Counted from the first letter of the stretch, positions 42,226 to 50,911 are shown. The stretch: 64,000 bases of DNA from an uncultured Bacteroidia bacterium (GCA_902769875.1 CACXQV010000009.1:1-64000), one strand, 5' to 3'. The notes: a model not told the origin generated them from the letters alone. Numbers and translations are program-made.

Positions 42226-42795
42226 ATGCTTAACATCATACTTTTTGGCCCTCCCGGGGCAGGCAAGGGAACGCAATCGCAGTTTTTGCGCGAAAAATAC
42301 AACCTGACTTACATCTCGACGGGTGAAATCCTTCGCGAGGAAATCGCAGCCGAGAGCGAACTTGGCCTTCAGGTGAAGGAAATCATCGGCCAAGGCAACC
42401 TCGTTTCCGACGAAATCGTGGCCCAAATCATAGAGAAGAAACTCTCCGACAACATGGACTCGGCGGGCTTCCTCTTCGACGGCTATCCGCGCACGGTGCG
42501 TCAGGCGGAAATCCTCGAGGAACTGTTGGAGAAATACGACATGCCTTTGACGGGCGTTTTGAGCCTCGAAGTGCCCGAAGAGCTCCTCATCGAGCGCATG
42601 CTCGAGCGCGGCAAGACCAGTGGCCGCGCCGACGACAACCTCGACTCCATCAAGCACCGCTTTGAGGAATACTACGAAAAGACGCATCCCGTGACGGATT
42701 TCTACGAAGGGAAAGGCAACCTGCACGCAGTGAACGGCGTGGGCGAGATTCCGCAAATCTTCGAGAACCTCTGCACGGTGATTGATACTTTGTAA
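42226..42795 (+). CDS. adk: Adenylate kinase
   Basis: A 189-residue cytoplasmic enzyme interconverting ATP, ADP and AMP. The P-loop is GPPGAGKGT (residues 8-16), with STGEILREE, GFLFDGYPRTVRQAE and RGKTSGRADDN as the AMP- and ATP-lid motifs. The lid is the short, zinc-free type, giving the short-form length. The start ATG at 42226 matches the first strand MLNIILFGPP; the upstream in-frame start lies within repeat DNA. A MITE-like repeat follows at once. Confidence 0.95.
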   Translation: MLNIILFGPPGAGKGTQSQFLREKYNLTYISTGEILREEIAAESELGLQVKEIIGQGNLVSDEIVAQIIEKKLSDNMDSAGFLFDGYPRTVRQAEILEELLEKYDMPLTGVLSLEVPEELLIERMLERGKTSGRADDNLDSIKHRFEEYYEKTHPVTDFYEGKGNLHAVNGVGEIPQIFENLCTVIDTL

Positions 42796-42799
42796 TTCA

Positions 42800-42933
42800 T
42801 CACAAAACCGACAAAACAAGCAAAACCATTGTGGATCGTTGGGAAGCACGCCAACCGGCTGCTTCCCGGCGGCAAGCGGTTGCGAGCCGCCCTCGTTAAA
42901 ATGAAGGTTTTGAGAGTTTTGCAAGTTTTGTGA
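42800..42933. repeat. MITE-like element with TCACAAAAC...GTTTTGTGA ends (copy 2)
   Basis: 134 bp, same orientation and same core (CGCCAACCGG, AGCGGTTGCGAGCCGCC) as the copy at 41333-41469. It ends seven bases before the acetyltransferase stop. Confidence 0.85.
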
Positions 42934-42940
42934 CAAAAAA

Positions 42941-43696
42941 TCAATGTTCCCAGCGGATGTCGTGCTTGAGGACAGCAGGAGGATTGCCGCCAATCACTTG
43001 GTATTCGCCTGAAAAGTTCGATTTTACCATCGTTCCAGCTGCAACGACCGTGTTATCGGGCACTTCCGCACCTTTCAGTAACACGCACTTGCAGCCTATC
43101 CAGACATGGTTGCCCACAATGATGGCCTTGTCGGGATTGATGCGCTGGTTTTCCGGATTTTTTGACTCGAGACTTCGGGACTTCGGGACTTCGGGACTCA
43201 GGACAGTACTTGAGTCTTGCGTCTCACGTCCCGCAGTCCCCCGTCCTAAGTCAAACAACGGATGCTCGTCGGTGTCCATCACGAGGATGTCCCAACTCAG
43301 GAGGCAGTCGCGCCCGAAACGGATTTCCTTGGCGCAGACGATGGTGCTTTCCGCCGTCATGTTGAAGTCCGCGCCGAGGCTCAGATGCCCCCGCACCGAA
43401 ATTTTTGAGCCGTGCCCGATGCTCGCCTTGCCGCCAAAGCCTACTGTGCCGCTCACCTGCCAAATCGTGCGTGAACGCTTACGGTCGTAATGGCCCACAT
43501 CGCCGAAGCCGATTTTCACCATTGCCGTTTCCACGTTTTCAGGCAGTTCCACCTTGCCGTGAAGCTCTCGCAAAAAGGTACGGTGCGACACCACGACGGG
43601 CAGTTTCAAGGCCGTTTTCAGTGGAAAATAATGCAGATTGAAGCGCAAGGTCTTCGGAATCGAGCGGATGATGTTGAAGAAATCGAAAGCGGTCAT
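42941..43696 (-). CDS. Hexapeptide-repeat O-acetyltransferase with in-frame repeat insertion
   Basis: A 251-residue LpxA-fold transferase. The ATG at 43696 (MTAFDFFNIIRSIPKTLRF) was chosen because it lies just after a consensus promoter. Left-handed beta-helix turns are visible (VGFGGKASIGHGSKISV, KAIIVGNHVWIGCKC, GAEVPDNTVVAAGTMV), with the cap motif DTDEHPLFD typical of WcaF/maltose acetyltransferase relatives that acetylate sugars on surface glycans. Between LFDLG and NQRINPDK about 31 extra residues (GRGTAGRETQDSSTVL onward) are encoded by a dispersed repeat at 43164-43252. The reading frame stays open, so the protein may fold with a loop or may be a decaying gene. Confidence 0.85.
   Translation of the reverse strand: MTAFDFFNIIRSIPKTLRFNLHYFPLKTALKLPVVVSHRTFLRELHGKVELPENVETAMVKIGFGDVGHYDRKRSRTIWQVSGTVGFGGKASIGHGSKISVRGHLSLGADFNMTAESTIVCAKEIRFGRDCLLSWDILVMDTDEHPLFDLGRGTAGRETQDSSTVLSPEVPKSRSLESKNPENQRINPDKAIIVGNHVWIGCKCVLLKGAEVPDNTVVAAGTMVKSNFSGEYQVIGGNPPAVLKHDIRWEH
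43164..43252. repeat. GACTTCGGGAC-type repeat inside the acetyltransferase gene
   Basis: Three tandem GGGACTTC units on the left, an inverse arm GTCCCGCAGTCCC on the right, and outer ends GACTCGAGAC and CCTAAGTC. The same family as 6425-6475 and 6613-6715. Confidence 0.8.
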
Positions 43697-43715
43697 TGAC
43701 GTTATATTGATTGGG

Positions 43716-43723
43716 CAAAAATA
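43716..43723 (-). promoter_or_regulatory. -7 promoter element for the acetyltransferase gene
   Basis: Minus-strand TATTTTTG followed by C, 20 bases before the start at 43696. Confidence 0.58.
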
Positions 43724-43876
43724 AAGTTTTTCAACATATAATTGCCATAAATCGAACACGAATTTTCCAAAAACAATTATATGAGCATTCTTGAACCATT
43801 CGTGACAATTCGGGTTCATAAAAATGAAATAATGCTGCTGAAACACAAAAAAAAGAATTTGAATTGAATAATTCTC

Positions 43877-43884
43877 TATTTTTG
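43877..43884 (+). promoter_or_regulatory. -7 promoter element for the exported CarboxypepD_reg-like gene
   Basis: TATTTTTG, 24 bases before the start at 43908. Confidence 0.55.
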
Positions 43885-43907
43885 TCCTGTCAAAAAAACT
43901 CAGTACC

Positions 43908-45173
43908 ATGAAAAAGTCTACTCTATTCTTGCTGTTTTTCGGCATGGTTTTCATCCATCAGGCCATTGCCCAAGAACGCCAAATCATCCAAGGCTACTGC
44001 AAGGACGAAAACGGCAAAGCCATCGAAAATGTGAGTGTTTATGTACATGATTCGCTCCTCATCTCGGTCACTGATGAGCAAGGGCGATTCACCTATAGTT
44101 TGGCCAAATCGGGCTTAAAACTCCGCTTCGCCCACATGGTCTTCGAGCCGACTTATTACACCATCAACGAGAAGGACATCAACGGCAAAAACCTGACTGT
44201 CAGGATGAAAACTCGAAGCCACGAACTGCTTGAGGTGGAAATCACGGCCAATGCACCGCACATCGCCTTCGACAATCCCGTGATGACCGTCATTGATTAC
44301 ACTATCCGCGAGGACGGTATCTATTTGATTGTGTATCGCCGCCGCAACTCCGCCCTGCTCCACCTCTCATTTGACGGAGACACGCTGCACGAAATGCCCA
44401 TTTCATCACGCTACAAAATCCTTAACAAGGACGCTTTCGGCGACATCTACGCCCTCAACGACTACCAAGCCAGTCAGCTGGGATTCATTGAGTACGGAAA
44501 CGGGAAGAAAGGCCAGATGAATTTCTATAACTCAATGTCACGCAAGACTTTCCAAGATAAATTCTCCACCATTTTGGCCGCTATTGACAGCGTTTTTATT
44601 ACGGGACGATATTTCTATTACAACAAAGAAATGGGCTATTACCGCCATCGTTTGGGCAGCGACGAAGAGCCTGAACTGCTCCATTACATCGTGGACGAGG
44701 AAGGCCGCGACGACATCTGGCTACTAACGCATACAAGAGGCGGCATCGGTGCCAACTTTTGGGTCGCCGACCCGATTTATAACCCAATTTACGCCATCGA
44801 CAACAAGTTCTACCTCTTCGCCTACACCGACCACGAGACCATCGTCTTCGATGCCGTCGGCAACGAACTTGAACGTTATCCCCTCACATTCCACGAATAC
44901 CGCAAATGGAACGGCAAGATGGAACCCGACCGCCGCTGGAAACAGAAAATGTTGTATGACGCAGCAAGGAAGGAATTCTACACCTTTTTCGTCAACGATG
45001 GCATCTACACCCTGAAGCGTATCGACCTGAAAACCGGCACCGTCACCTCCGTGATGGACCTCAGCGGCTATCCTTTTGCTCAGAATATGAGAATCCACGA
45101 CGGCGTGTTGTATTTCATCTACCCGACGGGGATTAATAAAAGGAAGGCTTTGTATCAGGTGAGGGTGGATTAA
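43908..45173 (+). CDS. Exported protein with carboxypeptidase-regulatory-like domain (paralogue A)
   Basis: A 421-residue exported protein with signal peptide MKKSTLFLLFFGMVFIHQAIA. Residues about 25-110 form a carboxypeptidase D regulatory-like module (IIQGYCKDENGKAIENVSVY, SVTDEQGRFTYSLAKSG, then SHELLEVEITA), the domain seen at the start of TonB-dependent receptors. Here it is followed by about 300 residues of beta-rich sequence with propeller-like repeats, not a barrel. There is no T9SS domain, so periplasm or outer membrane is likely. The paralogue at 46679-48040 has the same layout. Its stop overlaps the stop of the convergent gene by four bases. Confidence 0.75.
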   Translation: MKKSTLFLLFFGMVFIHQAIAQERQIIQGYCKDENGKAIENVSVYVHDSLLISVTDEQGRFTYSLAKSGLKLRFAHMVFEPTYYTINEKDINGKNLTVRMKTRSHELLEVEITANAPHIAFDNPVMTVIDYTIREDGIYLIVYRRRNSALLHLSFDGDTLHEMPISSRYKILNKDAFGDIYALNDYQASQLGFIEYGNGKKGQMNFYNSMSRKTFQDKFSTILAAIDSVFITGRYFYYNKEMGYYRHRLGSDEEPELLHYIVDEEGRDDIWLLTHTRGGIGANFWVADPIYNPIYAIDNKFYLFAYTDHETIVFDAVGNELERYPLTFHEYRKWNGKMEPDRRWKQKMLYDAARKEFYTFFVNDGIYTLKRIDLKTGTVTSVMDLSGYPFAQNMRIHDGVLYFIYPTGINKRKALYQVRVD

Positions 45174-46489
45174 TCACGAAGAAACTTCCATAACCAGCAA
45201 GCCATCGGCGATGGGATGCTGAGCATATTCCCGTTCCGTTGAAGGTTGTTGGACGAGAACCTGACACGATATTTCGGATGGTATTTCTCGTTGTAAACCG
45301 TCAGGCTCTTGCCGCCCACGTTTTCCTCTGCCTTGACTTCGATCGGAACGATTTCCGCCCCGTGCTGGATGACAAACTCAACTTCCGCCGTATTGCCCGA
45401 AGTCCAATAATAAGGCACTTCTGTATCGGATTGCGCCATCAACGACTGAAGCACCGCATTTTCAGCCAAAGCCCCCTTAAACTCGGTAAAGCCCGCATTG
45501 CCGTTTGTGATGACCTCGGGAGCCACCCGAGCCAACCGACGCAGCAAACCACAGTCACAGGCATACACCTTGAAAGCATCGCGCTCCGCATAGCCGCTCA
45601 ACGGAATGCCCGGCTTGGAGACATTGAACACTTGCGTTATCATTCCAGCATCATTCAGCCAAAGCAAGGCATCCTCGTAATCTTTCGAGCGTGCGCCCGT
45701 GCGTATCACCTTGTAAATGAATTTGCGGTTTTCTTTCGACAACTGCGCGGGCAACGAATGCCAAATGGAACGGATTCGAGGTATCTCCATCGGGTCGGCA
45801 TATTTGGCGAAATCCAACTCATACAAGTCCAAAATGCCTTGCAAGGCCTCATCGACGGCGGCCATTCCCTTGTTTTCGAGCATAGCCACCACCGCCTCGG
45901 GCATACCGCCGCAAACCATATACCGCTTATACTCAAGCAATAGTTTGTTAAGCACCATAGTAGGAAGATGTTCCGCCGTTTGGATGGTTTCAATGTACTC
46001 AAACGTCTTTGGGTCAGAAGATTGGAGGAACTCACGGAACGAAATGGGATACATTCTAACCAACCTCACCTTCCCAACGGGCACCGACATCCTCCGCTTT
46101 TTGACAGCCACCCCAAGCAACGAACCAGCCGCCATAATGTGGTATTGTGGCGCGTCCTCATAGAAATACTTCAGGCTGTTCAACGCCTCCTCGCATTCCT
46201 GGATTTCGTCGAAAATGACAAGTGTCTTTTCGGGGAGCAAAGGCACGTTGCTATAAATGGCCAACTCCTTCAGCACCCGTTCAGGCTCTTTGGAATTCGC
46301 AAAAGCGTCTTTATACTCGGGATGGCGGTCGAAGTCGAACTTCACGCAATAGTCGTAATGGTCTTTCCCGAACTTCTCCATAGCCCAAGTCTTGCCGATT
46401 TGTCTCGCTCCCTGCAACAATATAGGCTTCCTGTTCTCCGATTGCTTCCAAGCCAAAAACAAGGCTTCAATATCTCTTCTAATTTGCAT
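45170..46489 (-). CDS. AAA_14 / DUF4143-type ATPase
   Basis: A 439-residue soluble P-loop protein. Walker A is LLQGARQIGKTWAM (about 24-36) and Walker B is KTLVIFDEIQECEEAL (about 88-103). SLLGVAVKKRRMSVPVGKV and MYPISFREFL are the signature of the AAA_14 + DUF4143 family. The C-terminal part (EVPYYWTSGNTAEVEFVIQ, IVPIEVKAEENVGGKSL) has the D/E...ExK-like pattern of a PD-(D/E)XK fold. These genes are abundant in Bacteroidota; function unproven. It separates two paralogous exported-protein genes and overlaps the first at the stop codon. A promoter lies upstream at 46557-46564. Confidence 0.85.
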   Translation of the reverse strand: MQIRRDIEALFLAWKQSENRKPILLQGARQIGKTWAMEKFGKDHYDYCVKFDFDRHPEYKDAFANSKEPERVLKELAIYSNVPLLPEKTLVIFDEIQECEEALNSLKYFYEDAPQYHIMAAGSLLGVAVKKRRMSVPVGKVRLVRMYPISFREFLQSSDPKTFEYIETIQTAEHLPTMVLNKLLLEYKRYMVCGGMPEAVVAMLENKGMAAVDEALQGILDLYELDFAKYADPMEIPRIRSIWHSLPAQLSKENRKFIYKVIRTGARSKDYEDALLWLNDAGMITQVFNVSKPGIPLSGYAERDAFKVYACDCGLLRRLARVAPEVITNGNAGFTEFKGALAENAVLQSLMAQSDTEVPYYWTSGNTAEVEFVIQHGAEIVPIEVKAEENVGGKSLTVYNEKYHPKYRVRFSSNNLQRNGNMLSIPSPMACWLWKFLRD

Positions 46490-46556
46490 AATTTACACCG
46501 TTTCGTATTGATTTGTGTTGTTTGACCACACTTTTCCACAGGAAATAATGATTTTG

Positions 46557-46564
46557 CAAAAATA
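46557..46564 (-). promoter_or_regulatory. -7 promoter element for the DUF4143-type ATPase
   Basis: Minus-strand TATTTTTG followed by C, 68 bases before the start at 46489. Confidence 0.5.
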
Positions 46565-46678
46565 GGAAGTTTTTCTTTTCAACATATCTATTGCCGATTG
46601 TTTTTTGCAATAATGGAATGATTTTTGCAGCATTTTAACCCGTATTTGACAAGGTTTAACCCTCAAAAATCACGTTCT

Positions 46679-48040
46679 ATGAAGAAGATTTACATTCTAT
46701 TGCTTTTTGCGGCACTTTCATTCCATAGCGCTTTGGCGCAAAACACCAAAACCACCATTTACGGCAATCTCGGTGTGGAGAACGTGAACATCAGTATCGT
46801 GAACACGCTTTACGGCACGAGCACCGATGCCCAAGGGCATTATGAACTGCCCATTTTCGACCGCTCGGAGGCCGTCAATCTGTATTATTCTTGCATCGGT
46901 TATCAAGATACCGTGGTGAGCCTCACGACGAAGCAGTTGCAGCGCGATTCGCTCAATATCAGCTTCAAAATGAGGAAGATGAGCTACGACCTTCAAGAAG
47001 TGGGCGTTACGGCCTATCAGGATTTTTACCGATCGAAAACCAACCGCAACATCGCCGACATCGCATTTTTGGATGGGAAAATCTACTTGCTTGAAAATAA
47101 GCCCAAAATTTCCTCGATGGTCGTCTTAGACACCGACGGCATTGAGCAAGCCCACAAGGACTTCGACCAACTGTTTGAAAAACTCCACATTGACGCTTTC
47201 AACAACCTTATCCTTGTCGGGCAAGACAGTTGTATGCAGGTGTATCTTGATGAAAAACAAGATATTTTGCCCGTTTCCACCTTCTCTCGTGAGGACTACC
47301 GTAACAAACTCCTCAAAATCGTGTGCGAATACAACGGTGCATACATCGTAAAGACCATTATAAACGACAAGGGTCTTTATTGGCTCAAATACAACCACGG
47401 CAAGAGCCAAGATTTCTATTATGTGATGAAGGGTGTTTCGGATGCGAAGCCACAATTTCTGTGCAGTTTCATTGATACCCTCGGCTATCGCACCTGCCAG
47501 TCGCAATGGATGTCCATCCAAAACGAATACCATCAAGTAGTGGCTGAGAATAACGGCATCGACCTCATCAACGAAGAAATTTGGGATGGTTATTTGGTCC
47601 GTTTGGCCGAAAACTCGTCTTTGTTGGGCAAAATACAATGGTATTGCTCCATTATGGCCAAACAAGAATACCATATCACACCGCTGATATTCAACAACAT
47701 CCTGCAATTCGTCGACTTGAACAACCGAGAAATCGTTGAAATCGGCACGGACTTCAAAATTACCAGCAGAAGGCCTCTCAAGGTCAATTCGGGCGAGAAA
47801 TACTTCAAGAACGAGTTTTTGAAAGACCAAGCCACGGGCAAGACCTACGGCTTGTTTACCAAAGACGGAATGAATTACCTCGGCCTTTACAACCCCAAGG
47901 CGGGCACCGTGGGCATGGAACAAAAAGCCAGCGAAAAGATTTATCCCAAGGTTTTCAAGGTGCATGACAGCTTTGCCTACAGCGTGTTTTTCGATTCGGG
48001 AAGCAATCGCGGGGTGATTAGTCGGGTGAAAATAGAATGA
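46679..48040 (+). CDS. Exported protein with carboxypeptidase-regulatory-like domain (paralogue B)
   Basis: A 453-residue exported protein with signal peptide MKKIYILLLFAALSFHSALA. The regulatory-like module spans about 25-115 (TTIYGNLGVENVNISIVNT, STDAQGHYELPIFD, SYDLQEVGVTAYQDF). The rest has repeated short strands similar in layout to paralogue A: both end in a final strand close to the C-terminus (VISRVKIE here, KALYQVRVD in A). No catalytic motif and no T9SS domain. An upstream in-frame Met adds 18 non-signal residues and was rejected. Confidence 0.75.
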   Translation: MKKIYILLLFAALSFHSALAQNTKTTIYGNLGVENVNISIVNTLYGTSTDAQGHYELPIFDRSEAVNLYYSCIGYQDTVVSLTTKQLQRDSLNISFKMRKMSYDLQEVGVTAYQDFYRSKTNRNIADIAFLDGKIYLLENKPKISSMVVLDTDGIEQAHKDFDQLFEKLHIDAFNNLILVGQDSCMQVYLDEKQDILPVSTFSREDYRNKLLKIVCEYNGAYIVKTIINDKGLYWLKYNHGKSQDFYYVMKGVSDAKPQFLCSFIDTLGYRTCQSQWMSIQNEYHQVVAENNGIDLINEEIWDGYLVRLAENSSLLGKIQWYCSIMAKQEYHITPLIFNNILQFVDLNNREIVEIGTDFKITSRRPLKVNSGEKYFKNEFLKDQATGKTYGLFTKDGMNYLGLYNPKAGTVGMEQKASEKIYPKVFKVHDSFAYSVFFDSGSNRGVISRVKIE

Positions 48041-48070
48041 TTTTCTCACATAGAATGCGCATTTTTTTAG

Positions 48071-48157
48071 CACGCAGAAATCGCAGAATTTTTTGAAACG
48101 CAAAGCGACGCAAAATCTACGTCCGGCAGGTTCAGCGATTTCTGCGGATTCTGCGTG
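48071..48157. repeat. MITE-like palindromic repeat, CACGC...GCGTG ends (copy 2)
   Basis: The element starts CACGCAGAAATCGCAGAA and ends GCGGATTCTGCGTG, with core GCAAAGCGACGCAAAAT and CCGGCAGGTTC. It is the reverse complement of the element at 9532-9640, shorter by about 20 bases. Confidence 0.8.
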
Positions 48158-48168
48158 AGAAAAATCCC

Positions 48169-48176
48169 TACTTTTG
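48169..48176 (+). promoter_or_regulatory. -7 promoter element abutting the malQ start codon
   Basis: TACTTTTG followed by CGCC, then ATG at 48181. With the usual spacing, transcription would begin at or within a few bases of the start codon, giving a leaderless or near-leaderless mRNA. Confidence 0.5.
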
Positions 48177-48180
48177 CGCC

Positions 48181-50082
48181 ATGAAAACGACATTCAAACT
48201 CAGATACAACAGCCGCTGGGGAGAGGAATTGTTCCTCACAGGAAACAGCGCAGAATTAGGCAATTGGATTCCAAACAAGGCCATAAAAATGGAATATGAA
48301 GGGCCAGGGGTTTGGTCTGTGGAAACCAACGGAACGCCGATGACCGAATACAAATATTTCATCCGCGAAAACGGCCAAATCCGTTGGGAGGACGGACCCA
48401 ACCGCATCCTGCCCGAGGGCAAAGACCGCATTTGGGACTGGTTCGGACTCACCGAAAGACAGACCATGAAAGGCGTGGCCGTGCCGCTGTTCAGCCTGCG
48501 CACGGAGGACGATTTCGGCATCGGCGAGTTTGCCGACTTGCCCAAATTGGGCGACTGGTGTGTGGCCAACGGACTGAAAATCATACAAATCCTACCCATC
48601 AACGACACGACGGCACACTACGACTGGCGCGATTCCTATCCATACAATGCCATCTCGGCCTTTGCACTGAACCCGATTTACCTGAACCTCAAACAATTAG
48701 ACATCAAGGAAGACGCGAGTTTCAAGCGGACGCGGACAATGCTCAACAAAACGAATGCCGTTGATTATCCGAAAGTGCTGAAAGCCAAATGGAAACATTT
48801 CCAAATCGCTTTTGAGCAACAATGGAATATGTTGAAAGAAACCATTGATTTCCAACAGTTTGCAAAAGAAAACGAAGACTGGCTTCCCGATTACGCCCAA
48901 TTTTGCGCCGAGCGCGACGGCAACGGCACGGAAATCCACCTTTTCCTGCAATACCACTGCGACAAGCAACTGCGTGAGGCCGTCAAAGGCTTGCACGACA
49001 AGGGTTTGCAGCTGAAAGGCGACATCCCCATCGGCGTGAATCCCGAAGGTGTGGACGTGAAATCGCATCCCGATTTGTTCAACCTTGACGTGCAAGTGGG
49101 CGCACCGCCCGACGACTTCGCCGCCGAGGGACAAAACTGGGGCTTCCCGTCCTACAACTGGGAGGCTATGGCCAAGGATGGCTATGCGTGGTGGCAACGC
49201 CGCCTGCAAGTGATGGCCCGTTATTTCGACGCCTACCGCATCGACCATATCTTGGGCTTCTTCCGCATTTGGGAGATTCCCAAAACTGCCAAGTCGGGCT
49301 TGTTGGGGCATTTCTCCCCTGCCTTGCCTTTAAGCGTGGAAGAAATTGAAAACCAAGGTTTTCATTTCATCAAAAGCAAGCATTTAAGGAACAATATCGA
49401 CACGCTTTTCATCCCCGACCCGCACGACAGCGAAAAGTACCATCCCCGCATCGAACTGCAAAAAACCAAGGCCTACCAAGCCCTCAGCGACGACCAAAAA
49501 CAGGCCATCGACCGCATTTACGAGGATTTCTATTACCATCGTCACAACGAGTTTTGGAAACAGAAAGCTTTGGAAAAGTTACCCGCTTTGATTAACGCAA
49601 CGAAAATGATTGCCTGCGGCGAGGACCTTGGCATGATTCCCGCCTGCGTGCCAGAAGTGATGCAACGGTTGGGCATTATGAGCCTTGAGGTGCAGCGTAT
49701 GCCCAAGGTCTTTGGACATCAGTTTGTGCAGACCGAAGACCTGCCCGAAAACTGCGTCTATACCACGGGAACCCACGATATGCCCACCTTGCGCGGCTGG
49801 TTGGCCGAGGACAAAGTAAGAACCCGTCAATTCCTTGACAATCTGAATCTTGACGACAGAAAAATCACCGCAAAGACGCTCAAGAAAATCATGGAAAAAC
49901 ATCAGGACAGCCCCTCGAAGTGGAACATCTACCCGCTGCAAGACCTTTTGGACTTGGACGAAAAAAATTGGTCGCCCAACCCAGCGGACGACCAAATCAA
50001 TGTGCCTGCAAACGCCAAAAACCAGTGGAAATGGCGGATGAGGATGACGATGGAATCACTTACGGCAGCACATCATGAATGA
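48181..50082 (+). CDS. malQ: 4-alpha-glucanotransferase with N-terminal CBM20 (GH77)
   Basis: A 633-residue enzyme that transfers alpha-1,4-glucan segments (maltodextrin/glycogen metabolism). One CBM20-like starch-binding module occupies about 1-85 (WGEELFLTGNSAELGNWIP, EYKYFIRENGQIRWEDG). The GH77 barrel has the nucleophile Asp in FDAYRIDHILGFF, acid/base Glu in CGEDLGMIP and the third acid in GTHDMPTLRGW. From memory Bacteroides MalQ proteins are near 900 residues with two CBM20s, so this one has lost or never had the second. It overlaps the convergent head-GIN gene by 23 bases. Confidence 0.93.
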   Translation: MKTTFKLRYNSRWGEELFLTGNSAELGNWIPNKAIKMEYEGPGVWSVETNGTPMTEYKYFIRENGQIRWEDGPNRILPEGKDRIWDWFGLTERQTMKGVAVPLFSLRTEDDFGIGEFADLPKLGDWCVANGLKIIQILPINDTTAHYDWRDSYPYNAISAFALNPIYLNLKQLDIKEDASFKRTRTMLNKTNAVDYPKVLKAKWKHFQIAFEQQWNMLKETIDFQQFAKENEDWLPDYAQFCAERDGNGTEIHLFLQYHCDKQLREAVKGLHDKGLQLKGDIPIGVNPEGVDVKSHPDLFNLDVQVGAPPDDFAAEGQNWGFPSYNWEAMAKDGYAWWQRRLQVMARYFDAYRIDHILGFFRIWEIPKTAKSGLLGHFSPALPLSVEEIENQGFHFIKSKHLRNNIDTLFIPDPHDSEKYHPRIELQKTKAYQALSDDQKQAIDRIYEDFYYHRHNEFWKQKALEKLPALINATKMIACGEDLGMIPACVPEVMQRLGIMSLEVQRMPKVFGHQFVQTEDLPENCVYTTGTHDMPTLRGWLAEDKVRTRQFLDNLNLDDRKITAKTLKKIMEKHQDSPSKWNIYPLQDLLDLDEKNWSPNPADDQINVPANAKNQWKWRMRMTMESLTAAHHE

Positions 50083-50845
50083 TGTTTGACCCACCAGTGC
50101 AATTGCTCTCTACTGTGAAGGCAGCACCAGTATAGTGCAAATCGCTTCCACCTGAAAGATTAACATTGATGATTAAATTACAATGGATGTAGGCATCGCT
50201 TGCGCCCGACATTTCTCCTTTGCAAACATCACATTCAAAACCGTAACTTGAGTCGTTGATGGTTTTCTTAATACTGCTCGCACCCGACAAATCGAGGTCA
50301 AGCGTGGTAACCTGCCCCTTCAAGGTGGCATCGGAAGCACCGCTCATGTCAAGGTCAAGGCTGGAAGCATCGATATTGCCTGTGAAATGGGATGCGCCAG
50401 AAAGGTTCATATCGATTTCAATGGCGTCGATGTCGCAATAGAAGTCCGAAGCACCCGACAATTCCACCTCAACATTTTCACCAAAAAGGCCGTATTCCGA
50501 ATGGAACTCCGAGGCACCCGACAAATCGACGCTCGTCAAATTGGCATTGTAAGGGATGATGGCTTTCAATTCACCGCCATAGACATTGGTAATGGGTTTG
50601 AGATAGATTTTCAGCGTGTTGTCAACGACTTCCACAAACACCTTCGGCATGACATTTTCGCCCGCCGTGATGGTAATGACATCTACTGCATCGCTGACGG
50701 TGACATCAAACGCATTGTGAACTTCAAGTTCAGTATAGGCTTCCGGAACGTTGAAATCCTTGGTGATGGGGTCGCCGGCAAACTTTTTGCAGCCGCTGAA
50801 AGCAAACAAAACCAAGGCTGAAAGGACAAACAAATACTTCTTCAT
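50060..50845 (-). CDS. Head-GIN (DUF2807) lipoprotein
   Basis: A 261-residue lipoprotein. The start MKKYLFVLSALVLFAFSGC gives a lipobox with Cys at residue 19. The mature part is a right-handed beta-helix-like DUF2807 domain, recognised by the repeated LSGAS motif (VDLSGASEFHSE, VELSGASDFYCD, MNLSGASHFTGN, LDLSGASSIKKT), as in putative head-GIN adhesins of Bacteroidota. It probably sits on the periplasmic or outer leaflet. Role unknown; an adhesin or sensing role has been suggested for the domain. The 3' end runs 23 bases into malQ from the opposite strand. Confidence 0.88.
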   Translation of the reverse strand: MKKYLFVLSALVLFAFSGCKKFAGDPITKDFNVPEAYTELEVHNAFDVTVSDAVDVITITAGENVMPKVFVEVVDNTLKIYLKPITNVYGGELKAIIPYNANLTSVDLSGASEFHSEYGLFGENVEVELSGASDFYCDIDAIEIDMNLSGASHFTGNIDASSLDLDMSGASDATLKGQVTTLDLDLSGASSIKKTINDSSYGFECDVCKGEMSGASDAYIHCNLIINVNLSGGSDLHYTGAAFTVESNCTGGSNIIHDVLP

Positions 50846-50911
50846 TTCGAATTGGCTGCTGTTATATACCATTGGGGCATCGGTTTTTGATTGGTTGATT
50901 GAAAATTAGTG

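Noticed and set aside
43697-43954. Upstream extension of the acetyltransferase by 86 codons
   Set aside because: It would cross its own promoter and the promoter and start of the divergent exported-protein gene; the family-like start is at 43696.
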